Assembly: GCA_001791615.1 (NCBI GenBank)
Contig: MGEY01000062.1
Location: forward strand, 168 to 10,276
DNA from: Candidatus Uhrbacteria bacterium RIFOXYA2_FULL_40_9
Lineage (GTDB): Bacteria > Patescibacteriota > Patescibacteriia > UBA9934 > GWF2-40-263
DNA length: 10,109 bases
Direction: 5' to 3'
Positions within the stretch are counted from its first letter, which is position 1, and every line of letters starts with the position of its first letter. Below the pieces are notes generated by a model. The model was not told the DNA's origin, ran no database searches, and saw only the letters and a list, made by a program, of their open reading frames with translations. The translations under genes and the position numbers were made by a program. Shown in pieces: positions 1 through 6,716 of the stretch.

Positions 1-144
1 AGGAAGATTAACGTCATAATAAAAACCTTCTTGTACAGCAGGTCCAACACCAAGCTTAACACTCGGATAAAGTTCCATAATTGCTGCAGCAAGAAGATGT
101 GCTGTTGAATGACGCATGATTTTAAGTTGTTCTTTGGCCATCAT
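1..144 (-). CDS. thrS: Threonyl-tRNA synthetase, N-terminal fragment (TGS-less)
   Basis: This is the start of threonyl-tRNA synthetase, which charges tRNA-Thr with threonine in the cytoplasm. The gene runs off the left edge, leaving 48 codons. The visible protein opens with a short lead (MMAKEQLKI) and then MRHSTAHLLAAAI, followed by GVGPAVQEGFYYDV. These match the beginning of the editing (N2) domain of bacterial ThrS. The first half of the editing zinc-type motif HxxxH is present (H12 and H16, equivalent to His73 and His77 of E. coli). The TGS domain of about 60 residues that normally precedes it is absent, a shortened form I associate with CPR bacteria. ATG at 144 is chosen because it follows the riboswitch terminator by 20 nt; a second in-frame ATG lies at 141. 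No Shine-Dalgarno sequence is visible. Expression is probably controlled by the T-box leader just upstream. Identity is firm; the catalytic core lies outside the window. Confidence 0.93.
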   Translation of the reverse strand, partial: MMAKEQLKIMRHSTAHLLAAAIMELYPSVKLGVGPAVQEGFYYDVNLP

Positions 145-164
145 AAAAATAATGTCAGATGAAT

Positions 165-192
165 AAAAAACCTCACGTTTCCGTGAAGTTTC
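165..192 (-). terminator. Conditional terminator of the thrS T-box
   Basis: On the minus strand, GAAACTTCACG pairs with CGTGAGGTTTT around a GAAA tetraloop (181-178), and the 3' arm runs into a tract of six T (170-165). The 5' arm shares bases 192-190 with the 3' side of the antiterminator helix, so the two folds compete. This supports a transcription-attenuation T-box rather than a translational one. Confidence 0.88.
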
Positions 193-393
193 GGGATCCT
201 TTTATGTTTAAAAGGATGGTTCCACCCGAATTATTCATACCTTTTCTCTGGCATGAATCACTCACTTTTCCCTTTCCAAGGGAAGGATTGCTCAAAAGGT
301 GGTATTGAAAAAAAATCTCTTTAGGAAACTCTCAACCAAGGCTTCCCTCTCTCAAAAATGATTTTAAACCAACATGTCCTTTCTCATCGCAAT
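165..393 (-). promoter_or_regulatory. T-box riboswitch, threonine-specific (ACC specifier), leader of thrS
   Basis: This leader RNA should sense uncharged tRNA-Thr and allow thrS transcription when threonine charging is low. Read on the minus strand, ATTGC (393-389) pairs with GCAAT (291-287) to close Stem I. GATGAG and AAAGG opposite CCTTTTGA form the kink-turn. AGAGAG and GGTTG around 353-330 are the Stem I distal elements. The specifier ACC (303-301) is followed by the usual purine and gives threonine. Two hairpins follow: TTCCCTT/AAGGGAA (about 284-268) and TTCATGCC/GGTATGAA (about 257-234). The antiterminator has helix TTCGGG/CCCGAA (230-225 with 195-190), the bulge TGGAACC (224-218) that binds the tRNA acceptor end, and an upper helix ATCCTTTT/AAAAGGAT. 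The TGGA in the bulge predicts a U discriminator base on tRNA-Thr. All elements are read directly from the sequence; function is inferred from the family. Confidence 0.93.
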
Positions 394-399
394 ACAAAC

Positions 400-428
400 A
401 CGATAACGAGGTTCTTGTGGATCGTCAA
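400..428 (-). promoter_or_regulatory. Probable promoter of the thrS T-box transcript
   Basis: On the minus strand, TTGACG (428-423) is followed by a 17-nt spacer and TATCGT (405-400). Each box is a fair match to the sigma-70 consensus. Initiation about seven bases further on would fall near A393, exactly at the first base of Stem I, which supports the assignment. The -10 box is only moderate. Confidence 0.6.
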
Positions 429-445
429 GTGATTCATCCCCATAT

Positions 446-474
446 AAAAAACACCTTCCAAAAGGAAGATGTTT
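446..474 (-). terminator. Rho-independent terminator after the baseplate-J-like gene
   Basis: On the minus strand, ACATCTTCC pairs with GGAAGGTGT (one G-U pair) around a TTTT loop and is followed by a run of T (about 451-446). It starts four bases past the stop codon of the 478-1791 gene and lies upstream of the thrS promoter, so it separates the two transcription units. Confidence 0.87.
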
Positions 475-477
475 CAT

Positions 478-1791
478 CTATTGAATCTCGATATAAATAT
501 GATCTTTTAAACGTGGAACGTGACGCACCCAAAATGGAAAAAACTCAACAGAAACAGTGGTCGCAACCCCTTCTTCCAGTAAAAGTTTATTCACTTCTTC
601 TTTTGTCATCCCTACAAATCGTTCTACTTTTAAAGCTTCACTTGTGCGAGAAGTGATCACTTTTCCTTCCAGTTCTACATGAAGACTTGCTTTTTCTTCT
701 TCAAGATTATAGTGATCTAAAACAAGACTCATCTCAGAAAGATTCATTTCTATAAATTCTCTCCCTTTTCCTAATTCTTGTGTCAATTCTTTTTGAGCAA
801 TCTCTGCAAGGGCTTCTTGATCATAAAAAACCCCAATCATTTCTAGAGAGATCGTGACATCATATTGATCAACCTGAGTGTTTGGTTCAATACTATACGT
901 AACAGTTGCTTCTTTTTGTGAGTAAACTTCTCCAGAATATGCTTCTCCCATTTCTGTACGAAGAAGTAATTTCACTTCCTCCTCAATTAACATTTGAAGA
1001 CTTGTCGTAGAAGCCTCAAGTTCTTCTTGAGTGACAACTGATTGTGTTTGGATTCCTCCTGTAAAAGATTCTGTGCTTTCTGCATAAATCAATGCTTGTT
1101 TTGTTTCTGAAAGTCCGGGAATCGTAAAAGTCGTTGGTTCAATATTCCCACTAGCTCCTTTTTCATCTGCGTATACTTCTACGGTTACACTTCCACCCTG
1201 AGGAATTGTTACAGATTCATTTAATCGAAATAAAACACCTTCTGGGGATAAAAGACGTGTTGTTTTCACAAGAGGCTGACTTGAAGTAGAAGTGTTATAA
1301 AGAGTAACGACACCTGTTGCAATCTCTTCAAGCTCGATAACTCCCTCTCCACTTGGAACGAATGTTTGTGTTCTGCTTACTGCTCCTTTTATCACTTTCC
1401 CTCGGATTTCTTGAGTTTGAATAGGAGACAGCGTGATATCAACGACAAATTCTGAAGACACAACTTCATGAACAGAATCCACAATAATTGTCGCTTTCAT
1501 GGTAGAAACATAAAGAACGGCAAAAAGAACGGTAATAACAACAAGAACAAAACCAATAGCAATATGACGATATAAATTCAAAGAAGGAGGATAAGCCGGA
1601 AAAGTTTTTTTCTTTAAAGGCTTCTCTTTTGGAGAAAGATGGCTTGTCTTCCCCTCTTCTTTTTTGTTTTCAATTGGTTTTACAGTAATTTTTTTCACAC
1701 TCTGAACAGACAGTTTCTTTGGAACCGTCTTTATCTTTTTTTTGGATGGAGATTTTTTTTCTGTCATAGAAAGATCTTTTTTAAGAGTCAA
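478..1791 (-). CDS. Membrane-anchored baseplate-J/gp47-like domain protein
   Basis: The function is not known. Residues 1-62 are a lysine- and proline-rich cytoplasmic tail with low complexity. One transmembrane helix follows at about 74-97 (IAIGFVLVVITVLFAVLYV). The rest (100-437) is rich in beta-strand-like Thr/Val/Ser segments and should lie outside the membrane. Residues about 155-225 (GVVTLYNTSTSSQPLV, then GVLFRL, then YADEKGASGNI) resemble the family annotated as baseplate J/gp47-like in CPR genomes. In phages that fold builds the tail baseplate; no phage or contractile-injection genes are nearby, so here it is more likely a surface or envelope protein. The longest frame starts with TTG at 1791; ATG at 1767 (residue 9) is a likelier start, and neither has a good ribosome-binding site. 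It appears to be a single-gene transcript with its own promoter and terminator. Confidence 0.8.
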   Translation of the reverse strand: MTLKKDLSMTEKKSPSKKKIKTVPKKLSVQSVKKITVKPIENKKEEGKTSHLSPKEKPLKKKTFPAYPPSLNLYRHIAIGFVLVVITVLFAVLYVSTMKATIIVDSVHEVVSSEFVVDITLSPIQTQEIRGKVIKGAVSRTQTFVPSGEGVIELEEIATGVVTLYNTSTSSQPLVKTTRLLSPEGVLFRLNESVTIPQGGSVTVEVYADEKGASGNIEPTTFTIPGLSETKQALIYAESTESFTGGIQTQSVVTQEELEASTTSLQMLIEEEVKLLLRTEMGEAYSGEVYSQKEATVTYSIEPNTQVDQYDVTISLEMIGVFYDQEALAEIAQKELTQELGKGREFIEMNLSEMSLVLDHYNLEEEKASLHVELEGKVITSRTSEALKVERFVGMTKEEVNKLLLEEGVATTVSVEFFPFWVRHVPRLKDHIYIEIQ

Positions 1792-1818
1792 AGCTCTTTT
1801 ATCAGAAGATCTTCTACA

Positions 1819-1827
1819 AGTATAGCA
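1819..1827 (-). promoter_or_regulatory. Extended -10 promoter for the baseplate-J-like gene
   Basis: The minus strand reads TGCTATACT, a TGn extended -10 element with a five-of-six -10 box. The -35 region 17 nt upstream (TTCGAG) is poor, as is common for extended -10 promoters. Initiation would fall near 1812, about 45 nt before ATG 1767 and 20 nt before TTG 1791. It lies just downstream of the dnaE terminator, which fits a separate transcription unit. Confidence 0.55.
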
Positions 1828-1850
1828 AACATCGTTGTTTCTCGAAACCT

Positions 1851-1879
1851 AAAACAAGCCCACACGATAGGCTTGTTTT
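1851..1879 (-). terminator. Probable terminator of dnaE
   Basis: A 10-bp perfect stem, AAAACAAGCC/GGCTTGTTTT with a 9-nt loop, begins 19 nt past the dnaE stop codon. On the minus strand the T tract is only the TTTT inside the 3' arm, followed by AGG, so it is a moderate rather than strong terminator. No plus-strand gene needs it in the other direction. Confidence 0.65.
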
Positions 1880-1897
1880 TCAAATAAAACTTAATAC

Positions 1898-4800
1898 TTA
1901 CTCTTGTAAAATATTTTCCTTTTCTATAATCCCTTCTAAAGCCAATATAAATTGATTATCAATATGCACATGATAATCGGTTTCAACATTTCGTACTCCT
2001 CCAACAGATTCAATAGCTAAACAAACTTTAATGAGCCCAGGAGAAGCAGTAAATAATTCACGTAATTCTGTGATAAGTTCTTGGGAAGGCTTCCCTTTCA
2101 AGGTGATAATAATTCGCGAAGTATTTCTCAAAGATTGACTTTTTTGCACTTCTGCATGGGAAACCTTCGAAGGAACAGCGACCCACATGCCATTTTGTAA
2201 CATCTCTTTGAGCTCTTGTTCTTCCCCCTCCTCAATAAAAATAAAATCATTCGCTAAAAGTTTTGTTTCTTCCCCAGGTCGTTTTGAAACTTTTGCTGAA
2301 ACAAGCACAAGAACATCTTCTTCTAGCTTTTCTTTATGACTATCGAAAACTTTTGGAAAAACAACAATTTCTCCTACGCCTTTTATATCATCAATTCCCA
2401 CAAATGCCATAGGGTCACCTTTTTTCGTCAAAATCTTTTTCACAGATGTCACAAGCCCTCCACATTTGACAAACAGACCGTCTTTGCAAGATTCAAGATG
2501 AGTAAGAGGAGTTAATAAATCTGAAACCCTTTCTGCTACTTTTTGATAAGGATGAGCCGAAACATATAAACCAAGCAACTCTTTCTCCCAAAGCAAAATT
2601 TCTTTTGTTGTTGCAGGAAGAGCTTCGCGTAAACTAATCTGTTGCATCATCATGTCTGGAGCTAAAGCAAAAAGGGTTTGTTGATTGGAAACTTTTTCTT
2701 TTTGAACACTTTTGTTATTCATCAAAATACGATCCATGTTTTCTAAAAGTTTCTTTCGCTCCCCAAACCGATCTAAAGCACCTGCTTTAATAAGGGCCTC
2801 CAATGACTTTTTATTAAAAGCACGATGACTGATGCGTCCAGAAAAATCCGCAAGGTCTTTGAAAATCCCGTTTTCTTTACGCTCTTGAATGATAGACTCA
2901 ACCACCTCTTCTCCAAGATTCTTAATGACAAGAAGTCCAAAGCGGATGGTTTGATCATCAACAAACGTAAAATTCTTCAAGGATTCATTGATATCCGGAG
3001 GTAATACTTCAATCCCCATTCGCTCACATTCCTTAAATGCCTGAGCAATCTTCTCTAAGTCACCTGACTCTGCGGTCATCAATGCTGTCATATACTCCGC
3101 AGGATAATTTGCCTTCATGTAAGCGGTTTGATAAGCAATCATCCCATAACTACAAGCATGGGCTTTGTTAAATCCATATTGAGCAAACGGTTCAATTAAC
3201 TTCCACAACTCTTGAGCTTTTTTCTGACTCAATCCATGTTCAACGAAACCCTCTAATAATTTTGCTTTCTGCTTCACCATTTCCTCGGCAATTTTTTTCC
3301 CCATGGCCTTTCGAAGTTTATCTGCTTCAAGCCATGAATACCCAGCAAGTTCAATAGCAATCAACATGACATCATCTTGATAGACAATCACCCCATTGGA
3401 TGCAGAAAGAATATTCTTCATGCGTGGATCAAGATATGTTACCTTTGATGGATCTTCTTTTCTTTGAATATACTCTGGAATAGACTCCATGGGTCCTGGG
3501 CGATAAAGCGCCACCATGGCCATAATATCTTCAACACGTTCAGGTTTAAGATCAACTAAATATTTTGTCATCCCATCTCCACTAAGCTGAAAAACCCCCA
3601 TTGTGTATCCCTTTGATAACAAGGTAAATGTTTTTTGATCATCTACAGGAATCTCTTCTGGAATAATTTTCTTCCCTTTCACTTTTTCAACGATCTCAAT
3701 GGCATCTCCCAAAATAGAGAGGTTTCGGATTCCTAAGAAGTCCATCTTTACTAAACCCGCAGATTCCACAGCATGCATCTCATACTGCGTAATAATTTTT
3801 CCTACACGAGTATCAATTTGCAAAGGGGTGAAATCTGTTAAAGCTGTTGGAGAAATAACTGTTCCTGCTGCATGAATAGATACGTGTCGAGCACATCCTT
3901 CGATCTGACGCGCAAGATCAATAATTCTTCGTGTGTTCGCATCTGTTTGGTATTTCTTCAGTAATTCTTGAGATTCTTCCAATGCTCCTTTTAAATTTTT
4001 ACTGGACAGGGGAACCAATTTGGCAATCTCATCAACCGATCCATATTCAAACCCAAGAGAACGTCCAACATCTCGTACACTTCCTCGTGCAAGCATTTTT
4101 CCAAACGTACAAATCTGTGCCACCTTCTCATGTCCATAACGTCCGCGTACATAATCAAGAACTTCATCACGACGGTTATCAGCAAAATCAGCATCAATAT
4201 CAGGGGCCGATGGTCGCTCTGGATTAAGAAAACGTTCAAACGGAAGTTTATACGTCATGGGGTTAATTGTGGAAATATTCATAGCATAACCCACTAAAGA
4301 CCCTGCGGCAGAACCACGCGTGGTAACAACAATGTCATTTGCGCGTGCCCAAGACATAAAATCAGACACAATCAAAAAATAAGGGCAAAATCCTTTTTGA
4401 TCAATAATATTGATCTCATATTCCATGCGTTCACGCAGAACAGAAGTGATCTCTGGAATCTTCTTTTCAAGCCCCTGATAAGCTAATTCCGTCATGACAT
4501 CTCGAAAAGTTTTTCCTTCTGGAATCTCATACCGAGGGAAGTTCCATTCTCCAAGTGTAAGCTGAACCTGACAACGATCTGCAATTTTTCGCGTATTCTC
4601 AATAGCTTCTGGAACATCCGCAAAACGATCCATCATGTACTCTGCACTGACAAGTGAAGCATCATAATCATACTGATTGATGCGATCAAAATGCTCTAAA
4701 GTTTTTCCTCCTTTAATACAGTTCAAAATTTTCCAAGCTTCAACATCTGTAGGTCTTAAATAAAATGTGTTCTTTGTAGCGACCAAAGGCACGCCGATTT

Positions 4801-5392
4801 CTCGACTGATTTCAATCAACTGTGCATTGACTGTTTCTTGTTCGGCAATCTCTGGACGGTCTACCAGTTCAAGATAAAAATTATCTTCCCCAAAAAGTGC
4901 AACATACTCTTTGATCACTTCAATCGCTTTTGCTCGATTCTCATTTCGTAAAAGCTCATCAATTTCTCCTCCATAACCTCCAGAAAGAGCAATAAGTCCT
5001 TTGGTGTGCGCTTGTAATACTTCTTTATCAATGCGTGGCTTATAATAAAAACCTTCCAAGAAACCAATCGAGGTAAGTTTGATTAAATTAAGATATCCTT
5101 CATAGCTCTGTGCTAGGAGCACAAGCCGATGAGGATGGGTATCAATACGAGCACGTTTGAGATGACGTCCTTCTTTGGCAACATAGGCATCAAATCCAAT
5201 AAGAGGTTTTATCCCTTCCTTTTCTGCTTTTTGATAAAACTCAATAGCTCCATAAAGGGCTCCATTATCAGTAATTGCAATAGTATCCATTCCCTGTTCT
5301 TTTGCTTGTGCCAAAATCTCCTCCACTTTAGGAAGAGCTTCGAGAAGCGAATAATGACTATGAACATGCAAGTGGACAAAAGGAGAAGACAT
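1898..5392 (-). CDS. dnaE: DNA polymerase III alpha subunit (DnaE)
   Basis: This is the replicative polymerase of the chromosome, 1164 residues, the usual DnaE length. The PHP domain occupies about 4-230 and starts HLHVHSHYS. The polymerase core follows: TTRGSAAGSLVGYA (357-370), catalytic Asp398 and Asp400 in PDIDADF, and the third Asp551 in GLVKMDFLG. The spacing is close to Asp401, Asp403 and Asp555 of E. coli. LYRPGPM (629-635), LAGYSWLEADKLRKAMGKK (682-700) and FNKAHACSYGMIAYQTAYM (741-759) are also classic. Q904-F908 (QQTLF) fits the beta-clamp-binding pentapeptide. An OB fold lies at about 973-1055 and a short C-terminal domain follows. The PHP domain is degenerate: TDH is TDN (41-43), and the later metal-ligand motifs read VDR, KNTFY and AWKILNCI. 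Proofreading by this domain is therefore unlikely. The gene probably shares a transcript with the Nudix fusion gene 27 nt upstream. The ATG at 5392 has only a weak AGG before it. Confidence 0.97.
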   Translation of the reverse strand: MSSPFVHLHVHSHYSLLEALPKVEEILAQAKEQGMDTIAITDNGALYGAIEFYQKAEKEGIKPLIGFDAYVAKEGRHLKRARIDTHPHRLVLLAQSYEGYLNLIKLTSIGFLEGFYYKPRIDKEVLQAHTKGLIALSGGYGGEIDELLRNENRAKAIEVIKEYVALFGEDNFYLELVDRPEIAEQETVNAQLIEISREIGVPLVATKNTFYLRPTDVEAWKILNCIKGGKTLEHFDRINQYDYDASLVSAEYMMDRFADVPEAIENTRKIADRCQVQLTLGEWNFPRYEIPEGKTFRDVMTELAYQGLEKKIPEITSVLRERMEYEINIIDQKGFCPYFLIVSDFMSWARANDIVVTTRGSAAGSLVGYAMNISTINPMTYKLPFERFLNPERPSAPDIDADFADNRRDEVLDYVRGRYGHEKVAQICTFGKMLARGSVRDVGRSLGFEYGSVDEIAKLVPLSSKNLKGALEESQELLKKYQTDANTRRIIDLARQIEGCARHVSIHAAGTVISPTALTDFTPLQIDTRVGKIITQYEMHAVESAGLVKMDFLGIRNLSILGDAIEIVEKVKGKKIIPEEIPVDDQKTFTLLSKGYTMGVFQLSGDGMTKYLVDLKPERVEDIMAMVALYRPGPMESIPEYIQRKEDPSKVTYLDPRMKNILSASNGVIVYQDDVMLIAIELAGYSWLEADKLRKAMGKKIAEEMVKQKAKLLEGFVEHGLSQKKAQELWKLIEPFAQYGFNKAHACSYGMIAYQTAYMKANYPAEYMTALMTAESGDLEKIAQAFKECERMGIEVLPPDINESLKNFTFVDDQTIRFGLLVIKNLGEEVVESIIQERKENGIFKDLADFSGRISHRAFNKKSLEALIKAGALDRFGERKKLLENMDRILMNNKSVQKEKVSNQQTLFALAPDMMMQQISLREALPATTKEILLWEKELLGLYVSAHPYQKVAERVSDLLTPLTHLESCKDGLFVKCGGLVTSVKKILTKKGDPMAFVGIDDIKGVGEIVVFPKVFDSHKEKLEEDVLVLVSAKVSKRPGEETKLLANDFIFIEEGEEQELKEMLQNGMWVAVPSKVSHAEVQKSQSLRNTSRIIITLKGKPSQELITELRELFTASPGLIKVCLAIESVGGVRNVETDYHVHIDNQFILALEGIIEKENILQE

Positions 5393-5419
5393 AATGCCTA
5401 GAGCTTATCACTTTCCCTT

Positions 5420-6577
5420 TCATCTTTGAAGAGCACTAAAAATCATTCCTAAATTCGTCCAGTCGAGTAAATTTGACGAAGAGTGAAGCAATTCTCTTAG
5501 TTGATAAATTTCTAGATACGTACGTTCAGAATCTTGTTCAACCCCATAAGGTATTCCACACCGTTTCTGCAAAACTTCCATTTCATCTTCAGAAAGTTCC
5601 AATGCATAGACATGTGCTTTTGGAGTATAAAGTGTTCCCGCAATTTGACGTGTTCCCACAAGACGTAATCGAGAAGGATCAAAAGAAAATCCTGTTTCTT
5701 CAGAAAATTCTTGAACCGCGATTTCTTGAGGTTGATCTTCTGTGTTCCAAGAAGATCCTCCAGGAACCTCATGAATAAATCCATCTGTTGTTGCTGCAGG
5801 AGAACGAAACTCTCGCACAAGTGCAATCGTGGAATCCAACATGTTTTCTTTCGGCACAAAAGCCACGACGGTTGAAATATCTGGTCGAGAGATAACCACT
5901 TCATTCACTTTCGTACGCCCTTCAGAAGCAATAAACAAACGGACATGCAAAGCCCAAAGAAAAGGAATTGTTTTTTCTGGTCCAACACGGAAAGTCCATA
6001 GAAGCTTTGCCCCATCTAATCGATTTCCAACTTGTTGTTGAGCCTGATACCAATTTTGAAAAGATTTTGTCTTCCAAATAAACAAAGGGATTTCTCGTTC
6101 ACCTTCTGTACGCTCAGCTCCCTGCCCTATTCGTTCAAGAGAAAAAAGAAGGGTTTCTCGCAAATCATGTGCCACAGGTACTCCTTGTTCTTGTGCATGA
6201 CATGCGAGATAACGCATCTTCGGAGCTTGCTCAGGGAATCCCAGCACGACTTTTCCTGAAGTGCACCATGCCCCAAACTCAACATTTGTCGTAAAGGCAG
6301 GAAGAGTATCTAAATCGCGTGGCACCCAAAAAACAATCTGATCTGCCATGTGAAGATATTTTGTTTCCCAATCAACTTGATCTTCATACTGCTCTGGCCA
6401 TTGTCCATCTTCAGGTAAAGGAACAAAAACGACTTCGTCATACCCAAGATCTTCCAATATCTTCAAAGCGTCTGTACGCCAATTCAAATGATCAAAATTC
6501 CGCGGGCTTGGTCCAGCGAGAAAAAGGCTTTTCTTCATCGTTATTGGAGGAGTTTGCCCAGTATAAACAACCTGCAT
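5420..6577 (-). CDS. Fusion of nucleoside 2-deoxyribosyltransferase-like and Nudix hydrolase domains
   Basis: The protein has 385 residues. Residues about 3-135 match the nucleoside 2-deoxyribosyltransferase-like family: SLFLAGPSPR (17-26), VFVPLPEDG (50-58), ADQIVFWVPRDL (78-89) and TTNVEFGAW (96-104). Glu100 is the likely catalytic nucleophile by analogy with that superfamily. A linker region (about 136-230) has no recognised motif. The C-terminal part is a Nudix domain with REFRSPA (255-261), HEVPGGSS (269-276) and the Nudix box ending QEFSEETGF (289-297). The metal-binding glutamates E290, E293 and E294 are present. Two deviations are visible: the Arg of the box is Gln289, and there are eight rather than seven residues after Glu280. 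The upstream half resembles the ADP-ribose pyrophosphatase type. It may act on modified or damaged nucleosides or nucleotides; the substrate is unknown. ATG 6577 is kept rather than ATG 6538 because the VYTGQTPP lead looks like part of the family's N-terminus. Confidence 0.87.
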   Translation of the reverse strand: MQVVYTGQTPPITMKKSLFLAGPSPRNFDHLNWRTDALKILEDLGYDEVVFVPLPEDGQWPEQYEDQVDWETKYLHMADQIVFWVPRDLDTLPAFTTNVEFGAWCTSGKVVLGFPEQAPKMRYLACHAQEQGVPVAHDLRETLLFSLERIGQGAERTEGEREIPLFIWKTKSFQNWYQAQQQVGNRLDGAKLLWTFRVGPEKTIPFLWALHVRLFIASEGRTKVNEVVISRPDISTVVAFVPKENMLDSTIALVREFRSPAATTDGFIHEVPGGSSWNTEDQPQEIAVQEFSEETGFSFDPSRLRLVGTRQIAGTLYTPKAHVYALELSEDEMEVLQKRCGIPYGVEQDSERTYLEIYQLRELLHSSSNLLDWTNLGMIFSALQR

Positions 6578-6620
6578 ATCTGTCTTCTTATTACTCTGTT
6601 ATTGTATTGATGACACTATT

Positions 6621-6649
6621 AGTAAACCTGTTTCTTGTTCTTCTGTCAA
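6621..6649 (-). promoter_or_regulatory. Probable promoter of the Nudix fusion-dnaE transcript
   Basis: On the minus strand, a perfect TTGACA (6649-6644) is followed by a 17-nt spacer and TTTACT (6626-6621). Initiation near 6614 would give a leader of about 37 nt. The -35 box is ideal and the -10 box is a four-of-six match. Confidence 0.68.
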
Positions 6650-6655
6650 GAAAAT

Positions 6656-6690
6656 TTGTCACAATAAAATCACCGTTTTTATGATACAAT
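6656..6690 (+). promoter_or_regulatory. Probable promoter of the unknown plus-strand gene
   Basis: TTGTCA (6656-6661) is followed after 18 nt by TATGAT (6680-6685). The overlapping TGATACAAT (6682-6690) is an extended -10 element. Either reading places the transcription start at about 6692-6697, downstream of the ATG at 6681 and before the ATG at 6717, so it decides the start codon of the following gene. Its -35 box is only 6 bp from that of the divergent promoter. Confidence 0.62.
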
Positions 6691-6716
6691 ATGAGATATC
6701 ATTTAAAAAATCTTTT

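Noticed and set aside
308..315. Run of eight T on the minus strand inside the thrS leader, resembling a terminator tract.
   Set aside because: It has no GC-rich hairpin directly before it and it pairs with AAAATC of Stem I, so it belongs to the T-box structure.
1763..1791. TTGACT, 17-nt spacer, TATGAC on the minus strand: promoter-like.
   Set aside because: It would start transcription past both candidate start codons of the gene, and the extended -10 element at 1819-1827 is better placed.
478..1791. Possible prophage or contractile injection system because of the baseplate-J-like domain.
   Set aside because: No tail, sheath, tube, spike or integrase genes are present, neighbours are housekeeping genes, and the protein has a membrane anchor atypical of a baseplate component.
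5512..5904. Minus-strand frame of 130 codons inside the Nudix fusion gene.
   Set aside because: It overlaps the Nudix domain, whose motifs are clear in the main frame; the alternative translation has no recognisable features.
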